Of a DNA stretch of 64,000 nucleotides, positions 43,859 through 52,724 are shown one piece after another. How positions within the stretch are numbered: position 1 is the first letter of the stretch; every line of letters starts with the position of its first letter. Source of the stretch: Phaeodactylibacter xiamenensis. GTDB taxonomy: Bacteria; Bacteroidota; Bacteroidia; Chitinophagales; Saprospiraceae. The stretch is from positions 1 to 64,000 of the forward strand of contig NZ_JPOS01000081.1 in assembly GCF_000759025.1 (NCBI RefSeq), written 5' to 3'. Position numbers and translations under genes: made by a program. The notes below the pieces were generated by a model, which saw only the letters and a list, made by a program, of their open reading frames with translations, did not search any database and was not told the origin of the DNA.

Positions 43859-44494
43859 ATGGTTATCAACTACAAATACCGGTTCTGTTTTTTTCAAATA
43901 CCCAGAACCGGCAGCACTGCCATAGCAGAAACTCTTGTAAGGGAGTGTGGTAGTGAATATGTGGGTCGCCGGCATTCCACAATAGAAGAATTTCTTGAAG
44001 TTTCATCAGAGGATACACGGAAATATTTTACTGCGGCAGGAGTTCGAAACCCGCTGGACTCCATGGTCAGTAAATATTTCAAAATTAAAAACAACCACAA
44101 GAACACAGTTCAATACCCCAAAAAGAAATCCACAGGGCGGTCCCTTTCTCAAAAACGGCTTCATATGGCTCAGGATATCTTTCAAAATAATCACTCTTTT
44201 AGCTCCTTTTTTAAAAAGTATGGCGATCAGGTGCGTTGGTTTAACCCAAAACACATGGCAACCATTCAGCAGGTGGATTATTTAATCCGGTTTGAACACA
44301 TACAAAAAGATTTCGACCGCTTTGCTGAAAAAACGGGGATGCCTAAAGTTGAAATCCCTCAAATCAACAGTACCCAAAACCGGGAAAGAGACTTTAGAAG
44401 CTATTTCGATGAGGATATTATCCCTTCTGTTATTAACCTTATGGAGGTACATATGGATCAACTGGGATATGAATTCCCTAAAGAATGGAGATGA
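43859..44494 (+). CDS. Sulfotransferase-family protein
   Basis: 211 aa. The N-terminal FFQIPRTGSTAIAETL matches the 5'-phosphosulfate loop of PAPS-dependent sulfotransferases, and AAGVRNPLDSMVSKYF matches the 3'-phosphate motif. The acceptor is unknown; carbohydrate sulfation is common for this family 2 type. A+T content appears higher than in the neighbours, which hints at recent acquisition. It is followed 160 nt later by a sulfatase, which would perform the reverse reaction type. Confidence 0.8.
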   Translation: MVINYKYRFCFFQIPRTGSTAIAETLVRECGSEYVGRRHSTIEEFLEVSSEDTRKYFTAAGVRNPLDSMVSKYFKIKNNHKNTVQYPKKKSTGRSLSQKRLHMAQDIFQNNHSFSSFFKKYGDQVRWFNPKHMATIQQVDYLIRFEHIQKDFDRFAEKTGMPKVEIPQINSTQNRERDFRSYFDEDIIPSVINLMEVHMDQLGYEFPKEWR

Positions 44495-44499
44495 GCATT

Positions 44500-44523
44500 C
44501 TCAAAGGCCCCGGGGCATTTGAG
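44500..44523. repeat. Near-perfect palindrome after the sulfotransferase gene
   Basis: CTCAAAGG-CCCC-GGGG-CATTTGAG: six outer pairs (CTCAAA/TTTGAG) and a CCCCGGGG core. No T-run follows, so termination is uncertain. Confidence 0.45.
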
Positions 44524-44656
44524 CTAGCATTCCACAAATCGGATGAGTGGACATCCTGTATTCCGTTCATTTAGTAAAAAATCAATGTAAGTGTTTGCTC
44601 AATATTCTGAAACCATTGGTTAAGTTTGGATATTCTTCCACCACATTATCTGCTTT

Positions 44657-46000
44657 ATGCCATTCTACCTTATCAGCCATATATTGAGCCTAATGTCTTT
44701 GCTTTTTGCGCCAGAGCCTTCCCAAATGGACCATTCCGTTCAGGAATCCAATTCACCGAATGTCGTTTTGATTTTTTGTGACGACCTAGGCTACGGCGAC
44801 CTGCACGCCTATGGGCATCCCACCATTGCGACGCCCCACCTGGACCGAATGGCTCAGGACGGCATGCTTTTCACTCAGTTTTACAGTGCTTCCCCGGCCT
44901 GCACCGCCAGTCGTTATGCCCTCCTGACCGGCCGTTATCCGGTGCGTTCCGGTTTTGACTGGGTGCTCTATCCAAAGTCGGAACGCGGATTGCATAGTGA
45001 GGAGCATACCTTAGCCGAAGGGCTTAAAGCAGCGGGCTACCGTACCGGGTGTTTTGGTAAATGGCACCTGGGGTCTACACAGCCCGGCTTCCTTCCTTTG
45101 CAGAATGGGTTTGACACCTACGTAGGCCTGCCGTACAGCAACGATATGATCCCACCCCAATGGCCGGATATTGCGCTGCTCTCCGGCAACGATACACTGG
45201 GCATGAACCCCGATCAGTCCCTGCTTACCGGCCTGTATACGCAGACGGCTATTGACTTCATGCGGGAAGATGACCCGTCCCCCTTTTTCGTTTACCTGCC
45301 TTTTGCGATGCCTCATGTCCCTCTGTACCCCGGCAAGGACTTTGAAGGGCATTCCCGGGCAGGCACCTACGGCGATGTCGTGGAAGAGATTGACGATGCG
45401 GTAGGGCGCATACGTGCAGCCCTGGAGGAGGCAGGACTGGCAGAAAATACCCTTATCCTGTTCACCAGCGACAACGGTCCCTGGATTATCAAGGGTGCGG
45501 ATGGCGGCTCAGCGGGGCTCCTTCGGGATGGGAAAGGCAGTACCTGGGAAGGAGGGATGCGGGTGCCAGGCATTGCTTGCTGGCCCGGGACTATTGCGCC
45601 CGGGCAGGTACAGCGTACGCCCGCCAATACGATGGACTGGTACACGACTTTGTTAGGGCATGCCGGGCAGGATATTCCCGAAGACCGGATAGTGGATGGT
45701 GGTGATCTTCGCCCTCTCTTGCGTGGAGAGACGCTTTCAGATCGCCCTTTTTTCTACTACGGTCCCGGCAATCAGTTGCAAGCTGTGCGTAAAGGTCCTT
45801 GGAAATTGCACCGGATAACCTCCAGTCAGACGAGCCTGGATTACTTTGATGGGAAACTGCCTCTACTGTTCAATCTGGATGAAGACCCCGGTGAGCGCTT
45901 CGACCGGTCGGAGCAGTTCCCGGAAATCGTTACTGAGCTGCAGCACCTGATGGATGAGCAGATGAAAGCTACAGATAGAGTGGGGACGTTTTGGGACTAG
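44657..46000 (+). CDS. Arylsulfatase (formylglycine-dependent, type I)
   Basis: 447 aa with an N-terminal hydrophobic export signal (LISHILSLMSLLFA). The metal site begins NVVLIFCDDLGYGD; the formylglycine motif is CTASRYALLTGR, a C-x-A-x-R variant of C-x-P-x-R accepted in the family; GKWHLG, PFFVYLPFAMPHVPLYP and LFTSDNGPW complete the active site. It removes sulfate esters, probably in the periplasm; substrate unknown. Its TAG stop (45998-46000) lies inside the left arm of a foldback element, so the ancestral C-terminus may have differed. Confidence 0.92.
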   Translation: MPFYLISHILSLMSLLFAPEPSQMDHSVQESNSPNVVLIFCDDLGYGDLHAYGHPTIATPHLDRMAQDGMLFTQFYSASPACTASRYALLTGRYPVRSGFDWVLYPKSERGLHSEEHTLAEGLKAAGYRTGCFGKWHLGSTQPGFLPLQNGFDTYVGLPYSNDMIPPQWPDIALLSGNDTLGMNPDQSLLTGLYTQTAIDFMREDDPSPFFVYLPFAMPHVPLYPGKDFEGHSRAGTYGDVVEEIDDAVGRIRAALEEAGLAENTLILFTSDNGPWIIKGADGGSAGLLRDGKGSTWEGGMRVPGIACWPGTIAPGQVQRTPANTMDWYTTLLGHAGQDIPEDRIVDGGDLRPLLRGETLSDRPFFYYGPGNQLQAVRKGPWKLHRITSSQTSLDYFDGKLPLLFNLDEDPGERFDRSEQFPEIVTELQHLMDEQMKATDRVGTFWD

Positions 46001-46165
46001 TGGTCTGTCAAGGCTAAAACTAGGGGTTGCCTGCGGCGACTTTTGAGGCTACTCTTCGTTGGATAACCCCTTACGTAGCGCTGCTATGCGCGGGAACATC
46101 CGCCTTGATTAGCCTCAAAATTCGCTCCCACTCAACCCATAAATTAACACTTGACAGACCACTAG
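45997..46165. mobile_element. Foldback (MITE-like) element between convergent genes
   Basis: 169 nt with perfect 16-nt ends CTAGTGGTCTGTCAAG (45997-46012) and CTTGACAGACCACTAG (46150-46165). A second perfect inverted pair, TTTTGAGGCTA (46041-46051) and TAGCCTCAAAA (46110-46120), sits inside, and the stretches between are partly complementary, so the element folds almost end to end. It holds no ORF. Its ends provide the stop codons of both the sulfatase and purK. Confidence 0.75.
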
Positions 46166-47334
46166 CTCCCGCTCACAATCTCCAGCTTTTCCTGAATCCA
46201 ACGCGCTTTCCCAACGGCACGCTCCAGGGACTCATCCACTATAGTCGCGTGACCCATCTTGCGGAACGGCTTGGTCGTGCTTTTGCCGTAGAGGTGGAAA
46301 TGGGCGCCTTCAATTTTGAGGCACTCTTCCAGATGCTTGTAATAAGCCGGGCCGGTGTGGCCGGGTGCGCCAAGCAGGTTGACCATGACGGAAGGTGATT
46401 TCATTTTCGTACTGCCAAGGGGCAGGTTGAGAATGGCGCGCAGGTGCTGCTCGAATTGGGAGGTGTAGCAGCTGTCAATCGTGTGGTGCCCGCTGTTGTG
46501 AGGCCGGGGAGCGACTTCATTGACTAATAAGTTGCCCTCCTTGTCCAGAAACAGCTCTACGGCCAATAAGCCGCAAATGCCGTAGGCATTGATAACCTCA
46601 GCAGCCAGGGCTTCAGCTTTTGCTTCCACTTCCTTACTGATATTGGCCGGGCAGAACAGGAATTCCACCAGGTTGGCTTCCGGATTGAAGGCCATCTCCA
46701 CGGCAGGAAAAGCCTGGGTCTGGCCACTTTCATTGCGGGCTACAATGACTGCGATTTCCTTGTCCATTTCCACGAGGTCTTCAATCATGCAGGGGCCAGG
46801 CAGCAGCTTTTCTTCGAGGTCTGCTTCTGAGCGGATGATGCTCACGCCACGCCCATCGTAGCCTGCGGTGCGGGATTTTTGTACAAATGGCAGGGAGCGC
46901 TCGCCTGAAGCCACTGCTTTCCTTACCGCTTCTTCATTGGTGTAAAGCGCGAAGGGGGAGGTAGGAATGTTATGTTCCGCATAGAATTGCTTTTGCAACC
47001 CCTTGTCCTTGATGATGTCCAGTTTGGCGGGAGCAGGGTGCACTTTCACACCTTCCTTTTCCAACTGATGCAGCGCCTCCGTATTGACGTGCTCAATTTC
47101 AATGGTGAGCACCTGCTTATCTTTTCCGAACTGGTATACGTCATCGTAATCTTTAAAATTACCGGCAGTGAAAAAGGGAGAGACCCGTCCTGCAGGGAAG
47201 GAGTTATCAGTATCGAGCAGGAAAAGTGGCAAGTGCCAGTTATTAGCGGCCTGAGCCATCATTTTGCCGAGCTGCCCGCCGCCCAGTACACCAACTTTGA
47301 AGCCTGGATGAAGGATAGAGTCTTGATATGCCAT
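46162..47334 (-). CDS. purK: 5-(carboxyamino)imidazole ribonucleotide synthase
   Basis: About 390 aa, ATP-grasp enzyme of purine synthesis (AIR + bicarbonate to N5-CAIR). GVLGGGQLGKMMAQAA is the N-terminal signature, followed by IEIEHVNTEAL, FVQKSRTAGYDGRGV, EDLVEMDKEIAVIVAR, VNEVAPRPHNSGHHTIDSC and VNLLG. I start at ATG 47334 (MAYQDS). The TAG stop derives from the flanking foldback element. purE is not adjacent. A TAGCTTTG box lies upstream at 47359-47366. Confidence 0.95.
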   Translation of the reverse strand: MAYQDSILHPGFKVGVLGGGQLGKMMAQAANNWHLPLFLLDTDNSFPAGRVSPFFTAGNFKDYDDVYQFGKDKQVLTIEIEHVNTEALHQLEKEGVKVHPAPAKLDIIKDKGLQKQFYAEHNIPTSPFALYTNEEAVRKAVASGERSLPFVQKSRTAGYDGRGVSIIRSEADLEEKLLPGPCMIEDLVEMDKEIAVIVARNESGQTQAFPAVEMAFNPEANLVEFLFCPANISKEVEAKAEALAAEVINAYGICGLLAVELFLDKEGNLLVNEVAPRPHNSGHHTIDSCYTSQFEQHLRAILNLPLGSTKMKSPSVMVNLLGAPGHTGPAYYKHLEECLKIEGAHFHLYGKSTTKPFRKMGHATIVDESLERAVGKARWIQEKLEIVSGS

Positions 47335-47358
47335 GGTTGGATCGCGTGGTTTTGCCTG

Positions 47359-47366
47359 CAAAGCTA
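47359..47366 (-). promoter_or_regulatory. Candidate -7 promoter box for purK
   Basis: On the minus strand TAGCTTTG matches TAnnTTTG exactly and lies 25 nt before the chosen purK start. No clear -33 element is seen. Confidence 0.45.
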
Positions 47367-47488
47367 GAAAAAATTGCCTGCTATCTGTTAAGGATTTTAA
47401 GTTATCGCGACTCCGGTATTAAGGTTTTCCTAATTCTGTCATTAGCACTGGCGTCCTATTTCCGGCGGGTGTATTTTGCAGCTTTATT

Positions 47489-47651
47489 AGAGTTTATTAA
47501 GGTAAGTTTTGTATAGGGTATGGATGAGTATTTTTTGCCAGATCAAAGAACGCCCGGAACCTCGTAGCCTAAGCTACGAAGGTGAGGACGAGATGCAGAG
47601 CTGGTGAAAAAGACCATTCAGAGACATACAAAATTTGCGTTAATAAACTCT
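47489..47651. mobile_element. Second foldback element, 163 nt
   Basis: Ends AGAGTTTATTAA (47489-47500) and TTAATAAACTCT (47640-47651) are perfect inverses; inward the arms continue with matching blocks (TTTTGTAT/ATACAAAA, CCAG/CTGG) down to a central TCGTAGC-CTAA-GCTACGA stem. No ORF. It differs in sequence from the element at 45997 and from the one at 78, so three unrelated foldback families occur in the window. Confidence 0.65.
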
Positions 47652-47678
47652 ATTTAACACAACAAAACCCAACTTAAC

Positions 47679-48125
47679 ATGAAAAAAGCATTGTTCACTT
47701 TTATCGCGCTCACCGGTTGCCTCATTTTTGCACAAGCTCAGGAATATAAAGTCATTACCACTGTAGAGTCTATTGTGCCCGGTGGGCTTGGGCGTTCCCG
47801 GATCATCGAAAACAAAACCGAGGTTGACGCTGAAGATTTTACTACTGAACGAACCGACGGCACGACCAGTGATCAGCGCAGTGTAAGGCGGCGGGATGCA
47901 AAAGTGGATGAATTCTCAGAAACCAAACTGCTGAACTTTTACAGCCTGGTAGGCATCAACTTCCAAAATATCGCTTCAAACGATGCGCTGGTCAGCTCCC
48001 GTATCAATCAACTGGTGGCAGAAGGCTGGGAACTGGCATTCGTGACATCCGGTGTGGAAAGCAGTGCCGGCGCAGATGATACAGAGGGGATTTTTATCAC
48101 GCGCTATATCTTCAAGCGTCAGTAA
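47679..48125 (+). CDS. Secreted protein of unknown function
   Basis: 148 aa with a clear signal peptide (MKKALFTFIALTGCLIFAQAQ; cleavage after AQA). The middle is charged (ERTDGTTSDQRSVRRRDAKVDE). The end, LVAEGWELAFVTSG ... FITRYIFKR, resembles the C-terminal pattern of small DUF4177-type domains, a by-eye match only. It is flanked by a foldback element and a terminator, so it is monocistronic. Confidence 0.7.
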   Translation: MKKALFTFIALTGCLIFAQAQEYKVITTVESIVPGGLGRSRIIENKTEVDAEDFTTERTDGTTSDQRSVRRRDAKVDEFSETKLLNFYSLVGINFQNIASNDALVSSRINQLVAEGWELAFVTSGVESSAGADDTEGIFITRYIFKRQ

Positions 48126-48148
48126 AAGTTTCCACGCCTTGTATCACG

Positions 48149-48180
48149 ATAGCCATTCTGGTAACTACCAGGATGGCTAT
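48149..48180. terminator. Terminator between the secreted protein and xseB
   Basis: ATAGCCAT-t-CTGGT and ACCAG-g-ATGGCTAT form a 13-bp stem with a short loop, followed by TATTGTT. It separates two convergent genes and probably serves both. Confidence 0.7.
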
Positions 48181-48190
48181 TATTGTTCTG

Positions 48191-48373
48191 TCACCCTTCA
48201 AACAGCCCGCCAATTTCCGCTTCAGTAGCCCGCAGTTTTTCCCGGCAATAGGCAATCAGTTGCGCTGCCCGTTTTACTTTAGCTGAGAGCTCATCAATAT
48301 TCACTTCGTTTTCCTGGAGTTGGGTTACTGTTTCCTGGAGCTCCTGGATAGCCTCTTCGTAAGTTAGGTTCAT
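48191..48373 (-). CDS. xseB: Exodeoxyribonuclease VII small subunit
   Basis: 60 aa, all-helical. LTYEEAIQELQETVTQLQEN and VDELSAKVKRAAQLIAYCRE... are typical of XseB, which binds XseA to form the single-strand-specific nuclease. Its start overlaps the xseA stop by four bases, confirming coupling. Confidence 0.93.
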   Translation of the reverse strand: MNLTYEEAIQELQETVTQLQENEVNIDELSAKVKRAAQLIAYCREKLRATEAEIGGLFEG

Positions 48374-49596
48374 TGCACTTTGCTTTTTACGGTCCCGTCC
48401 TTAAAACGGGTGGTCAGAATATCTCCTTTTTTGACGTTCCGGGCATCGGTTACCGGTTGTCCTTCAAGGGTAGTAAGTGTATAGCCGCGGCGGAGTGTGG
48501 CCTCGGGGCTTAGCAACTGAAGCAACTGCTCAAATTGCTGCAATTGTTGCTGTTCCAGTTTCAGATGCTGCCGGACCGTTGGGGGGATGAGCTGCCTGAG
48601 CCGGTCAATATGCTGATGCTCCCGTTGCAGCTTTTGTACAGAAAGATATTTTAACTGCTGTGCCCATCGTTCAAGTTGCAGTTTTTGCTGGCTAAACTGT
48701 TGCTGTACCAGTTTTGAAATGGCATAACCCGCCTCCACCAGCTGGCTTTCAAACCGGGCCGCCCGGTCTATCAGCCATTCGGCTACAGCCGTAGGGGTTT
48801 TGAGTGCGGTATGGGCAACCAGGTCGAGCAAAACCTCATCAATTTCGTGTCCAATTCCGGTCAGTACCGGTATCGGACATTCTGCAACGGCCACGCACAG
48901 CTCGTAGTCATCAAATGCGGCTAAGTCAAGCCTTGCTCCACCTCCTCTTGCAATAATAATAACATCGTAGGGCCTGGTCAGGCTTTGGATGCTGCGAATT
49001 TGAGCGGCTACCTCCAACGGGGCATTTTGCCCCTGCATGGCAGCAGGGAAAACCCTGACCTGGAATTTATACCCATACTCATTTTGCTCCAGCTGGCGCA
49101 TGAGGTCTTCTAAACCGGCAGCCGTAGGGGAACTGATGACCGCTAACCGCTGGGGTACAAGAGGCAGTTTCTGATTGCTGTTTTTGGAAAGCAATTGTTC
49201 TGCCTTCAGGCGCTCGAAGGTAGCCCGGCGTTGCTGCTCCAACTGACCCATGGTGTAGGCAAGGTCTATATCTTCTACGACAAGCTTAAGCCCATAGCGT
49301 TCGCTGAAGTCAATGCTAACTCGTAGAAGGACGGCGGTACCTGACCTTAAAATTTGGATTAGGCTGGCTCCAAGTTTGCGTTCCAGTTTTCGATATTGCC
49401 TTTGCCATAGCACTGCGTCACTTTGAGCGATAATTTGGTCTTTGCCTTCAGCTTTCTGTACCAGGCTTAGGTACCGGTGCCCCCGGGAAACATTCAACTG
49501 ATAGATTTCGCAGCTCACCCACACTGGTGCGGGCAGGTTGAGCGCGATGATCCTTCGAATGTATTCATTGAGTTCGTAAAGCGTATGCTTCTCCAA
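48370..49596 (-). CDS. xseA: Exodeoxyribonuclease VII large subunit
   Basis: 408 aa. N-terminal OB-fold domain (LNEYIRRIIALNLPAPVWVSCEI), then the catalytic domain with LAVISSPTAAGLEDLMRQL, VIIIARGGGARLDLAAFDD and PVLTGIGHEIDEVLLDLVA, followed by a long coiled coil (~270-360) that binds XseB and ends with GYTLTTLEGQPV. It degrades single-stranded DNA in repair. It lies 35 nt downstream of ftsH on the same strand. Confidence 0.95.
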   Translation of the reverse strand: MEKHTLYELNEYIRRIIALNLPAPVWVSCEIYQLNVSRGHRYLSLVQKAEGKDQIIAQSDAVLWQRQYRKLERKLGASLIQILRSGTAVLLRVSIDFSERYGLKLVVEDIDLAYTMGQLEQQRRATFERLKAEQLLSKNSNQKLPLVPQRLAVISSPTAAGLEDLMRQLEQNEYGYKFQVRVFPAAMQGQNAPLEVAAQIRSIQSLTRPYDVIIIARGGGARLDLAAFDDYELCVAVAECPIPVLTGIGHEIDEVLLDLVAHTALKTPTAVAEWLIDRAARFESQLVEAGYAISKLVQQQFSQQKLQLERWAQQLKYLSVQKLQREHQHIDRLRQLIPPTVRQHLKLEQQQLQQFEQLLQLLSPEATLRRGYTLTTLEGQPVTDARNVKKGDILTTRFKDGTVKSKVQ

Positions 49597-49631
49597 GTCC
49601 CTTGCTTTAGTGAGAGCTCAAAGGTAAACAT

Positions 49632-51557
49632 TTAGGCTTCAACTTCCTGTGTCCGTTCTCCGAAAATCGCTACGAGGTCATCCTTAAAAGCCACTTCCTT
49701 AGTAAGAAGCAATTGGGCCAGTTCCTCAAGCTGGCTGCGGTGGTCGCGCAGCAAACTGAGGGTCCTTTCGTAGGCTGTCTCCACGAGTTTATGGACTTCC
49801 TCGTCAATGACCTGTGCGGTAGCTTCGCTGTAAGGCTTTTGCAGGGATTGCTCACTTTGCCCGGTGCTGTCGTAGTAGCTAATGTTGCCCAGCTTTTCGT
49901 TAAGCCCGTAGTAAGCCACCATGGTGTAAGCCTGCTTGGTCACTTTTTCAAGGTCATCCAATGCGCCGGAAGAGACTTTGCCAAAGATGATCTCCTCGGC
50001 CGCCCGGCCGCCCAGTGCGGTACAGATCCGGTCCATGAATTGATCGGTATTGTAGATGACATGCTCCTGCGGCAGGTACCAGGCTGCCCCCAGAGACCGC
50101 CCTCTGGGCACCACCGAGACTTTCAACAGATTGTCGGCGTGTTTTAGGAACCAGCTGGCGGTGGCATGCCCGGCTTCATGGTGGGCAATAACTTTCTTTT
50201 CTCCTTCACTGATGATTTTGCTCTTTTTCTCTAAGCCGGCAATGACCCGGTCGGTAGCATCGTAGAAGTCTTTCATTTCCACCTGCTCCTTGCTGCGGCG
50301 GGCTGCAATTAACGCTGCTTCATTACAGACATTGGCGATATCCGCACCGGAGAACCCTGGCGTTTGGGCAGCCAGGGTATCCAGGTCGATATCCTCTGAC
50401 ATGGCGAGGGGCTTGGTGTGCACTTCCAGGATAGCTTTCCGTTCGGTGCGGGTAGGCAATTCCAGGTAAATCTGCCGGTCAAAACGGCCAGGGCGCAACA
50501 GTGCGCGGTCGAGGACATCGCCACGGTTAGTCGCTGCCATCACAATGACACCGGTGTTGGTGCCAAAGCCGTCCATTTCAGTCAGAATTTGGTTGAGGGT
50601 GTTTTCCCGCTCATCGTTGGCCTGCATAGCTGCACTTTTGCCCCGGGAGCGGCCAATGGCATCGATCTCATCAATAAAAATGATACTGGGGGAGGTCTGC
50701 TTGGCTTTTTTGAAAAGGTCACGGACTCTTGAGGCACCGACCCCTACAAACATCTCCACAAACTCAGAACCGGAGATGGAGTAAAAAGGGACTTCTGCCT
50801 GGCCCGCTACTGCTCTTGCCAGCAAGGTCTTACCGGTGCCAGGAGGACCAACGAGCAGGACGCCTTTGGGTATTTTCGCACCCAATTTGGTGTAACGGGA
50901 CGGGTTCTTCAGAAAATCCACAACCTCTTTGACTTCCACTTTAACCTCTTCCAATCCGGCCACATCTTTGAAAGTGACATCACTGGAGCCTTTTTCAAAC
51001 AACTTGGCTTTGGACTTGCCGATGTCAAATATATTGCCCCCGCCGCTACCCATGCCCCCACCGGGCCTCATACGCCGAAGGACGAAAACCCATATCCCTA
51101 CGATAATCAGTATGGGAAGCATCCACGACAGAATACTGCCTAACCAGTCAGTACGCTCCTGGAAAGCCAGATCAATAGCGTTCCCCGTTGCTTCCTGATT
51201 GGCATCAAGCGTTTCCTGGAAGTTATCCAGCGAACCGATATTAAAGGTGTAATGCGGCCCTGCCTGACTAGAGTCAATTTCCGGGTAACGGCTAGTTGTA
51301 AGGGCTTCAGATTTGATATAGACCTCTGCCTTTTTCTGATTAATGACATCAATCTTGTAGACGTCTCCGTTCCCAAGCATCTCCTGCTTAAAGCGGCTCC
51401 AGGAGATTTCCTCTGTCTGGGAGCCATTGAAATAGAAAACAGCTTGTCCCAGAAGCAGGGCAAGCAGTATGTAAAGTAACCAGGATGGTGATCTGCCAGA
51501 AGGGGAGTTGGGTTTCCCCTTGGAAGGTTGGGGTTTCGGATTGGTTTGGTTAGCCAT
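49632..51557 (-). CDS. ftsH: ATP-dependent zinc metalloprotease FtsH
   Basis: 641 aa, inner-membrane AAA+ protease for quality control. Two transmembrane helices (about 28-46 and 150-165) flank a periplasmic domain; the AAA module has Walker A GPPGTGKT, Walker [12 protein letters not shown] and the second region of homology ([19 protein letters not shown]); the protease motif is [11 protein letters not shown]. The pore motif [14 protein letters not shown] is intact. Length is typical. Confidence 0.97.
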   Translation of the reverse strand: MANQTNPKPQPSKGKPNSPSGRSPSWLLYILLALLLGQAVFYFNGSQTEEISWSRFKQEMLGNGDVYKIDVINQKKAEVYIKSEALTTSRYPEIDSSQAGPHYTFNIGSLDNFQETLDANQEATGNAIDLAFQERTDWLGSILSWMLPILIIVGIWVFVLRRMRPGGGMGSGGGNIFDIGKSKAKLFEKGSSDVTFKDVAGLEEVKVEVKEVVDFLKNPSRYTKLGAKIPKGVLLVGPPGTGKTLLARAVAGQAEVPFYSISGSEFVEMFVGVGASRVRDLFKKAKQTSPSIIFIDEIDAIGRSRGKSAAMQANDERENTLNQILTEMDGFGTNTGVIVMAATNRGDVLDRALLRPGRFDRQIYLELPTRTERKAILEVHTKPLAMSEDIDLDTLAAQTPGFSGADIANVCNEAALIAARRSKEQVEMKDFYDATDRVIAGLEKKSKIISEGEKKVIAHHEAGHATASWFLKHADNLLKVSVVPRGRSLGAAWYLPQEHVIYNTDQFMDRICTALGGRAAEEIIFGKVSSGALDDLEKVTKQAYTMVAYYGLNEKLGNISYYDSTGQSEQSLQKPYSEATAQVIDEEVHKLVETAYERTLSLLRDHRSQLEELAQLLLTKEVAFKDDLVAIFGERTQEVEA

Positions 51558-51622
51558 GTATAGGATTGATTTTCAATATTATATTTTGTCCGTAATTAAA
51601 ACGGCTGGGAGAGTGGGATGTT

Positions 51623-52549
51623 TTAACCGGACTGGGTAGTGCCTGTTCTATCCTGTTTTTTACATTTCGGGGGGGCGGGGTTTTGGGAAAGCCAGTTGGT
51701 GATGATTTGGCGGACCTGCTCATTTTGAAAAGGCCATGCTGCTATGCTCAGGTGAGTGCCTCGCTCAATCTGATGAAAGGCAATGTCATTTGAGCTGCCT
51801 TTAGCTTTCTGAACGAAGGCCATGGCAGCTGCTACCGGGACCATACCGTCCTGATCACCGTGGATGATAAGCCCCCGCTGTTGGGGTTGAAGTGGAAGAT
51901 GCGCGGCGGGGTTGGCTTTGGAAAACAAAGGGTCTTCCCGGGAGCCTGCCAGGTCACGGATAGCAAAACGTTGGGGCATTTGCTCCAGGTCGAGCGGGGC
52001 GCCAAGTGCAAAGAAACCGGCGATTGATCTGGCATTGGGCAGGGCTTCGCGGATTAAATTTACATCAAGAGCCAGCAAGGCGGACAAATGCCCTCCGGCA
52101 GACATACCGCCGGCAATCGTAGCCTGTGGCGACCAGTCAGCATGTTTTTGGTCCAAATTGCGGAGCAGCGCCTTCAGGTCGGCAGCAATATGACTGTAGT
52201 TGTGTTGGGGGCAAGGGCGGTAGGAAGGAAGAATCACATGGTACCCCAAACCGGCAAGGATGTGGGCATGTACCCTGAAATAATCGGGTTTGCCCCATCT
52301 CCAGCTACCACCATGAAAATAAATAATCCATCTGGGAGGGTTCGCCGATGGCAGCTTCGGTTCGCAGTAAAGGTAGTACTGCCTTAGGTGCGGCCCATAG
52401 TTTATCCTTTTGAGTGTTGCTTTTGGCTGCCTACTCCGCAATGCCTGATACCACAGCACCGGAAGCCGTGTGGCTTCGTGCCAAAGGGTGCCCCGTGGGG
52501 CCGTCACGTACAACAAGAAAACGGAAAGCAGCAGTAAGACGACAATCAT
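51623..52549 (-). CDS. Alpha/beta-hydrolase (HSL-like esterase)
   Basis: About 308 aa from ATG 52549; a GTG at 52567 sits inside the T-run of a terminator and is unlikely. An N-terminal hydrophobic helix anchors or exports it. IIYFHGGSWRWG gives the HGG oxyanion motif of the HSL branch, GGMSAGGHLSALLAL the nucleophile Ser, IIHGDQDGMVP the Asp and ERGTHLSIA the His. The substrate is probably a small ester. It is on the same strand as ftsH, 65 nt upstream of it. Confidence 0.88.
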   Translation of the reverse strand: MIVVLLLLSVFLLYVTAPRGTLWHEATRLPVLWYQALRSRQPKATLKRINYGPHLRQYYLYCEPKLPSANPPRWIIYFHGGSWRWGKPDYFRVHAHILAGLGYHVILPSYRPCPQHNYSHIAADLKALLRNLDQKHADWSPQATIAGGMSAGGHLSALLALDVNLIREALPNARSIAGFFALGAPLDLEQMPQRFAIRDLAGSREDPLFSKANPAAHLPLQPQQRGLIIHGDQDGMVPVAAAMAFVQKAKGSSNDIAFHQIERGTHLSIAAWPFQNEQVRQIITNWLSQNPAPPKCKKQDRTGTTQSG

Positions 52550-52553
52550 AGAG

Positions 52554-52591
52554 AAAAAAAATTGCACACAGGATCACTGTCCTGCGTGCAA
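52554..52591 (-). terminator. Intrinsic terminator just upstream of the esterase gene
   Basis: On the minus strand TTGCACGCAGGA and TCCTGTGTGCAA form a 12-bp stem (one G-U) with a 6-nt loop and are followed at once by eight T. This is a strong rho-independent form, yet it sits directly before the start of the gene it faces. Confidence 0.7.
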
Positions 52592-52724
52592 CTCAACTAT
52601 TTTAACTAAAACCTATTACGGGGACCTAACCAGGTTTCGTTTAAAATGTTTCCAAATTCCATTAGAATTTTTCTTTTTCTTCCCGAAACAAGTACTTTCA
52701 GGCTGGATTAATCAACGGGGGATT

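Noticed and set aside
44500-44523. Palindrome as intrinsic terminator of the sulfotransferase gene
   Set aside because: No T-run follows on either strand; kept only as a palindrome.
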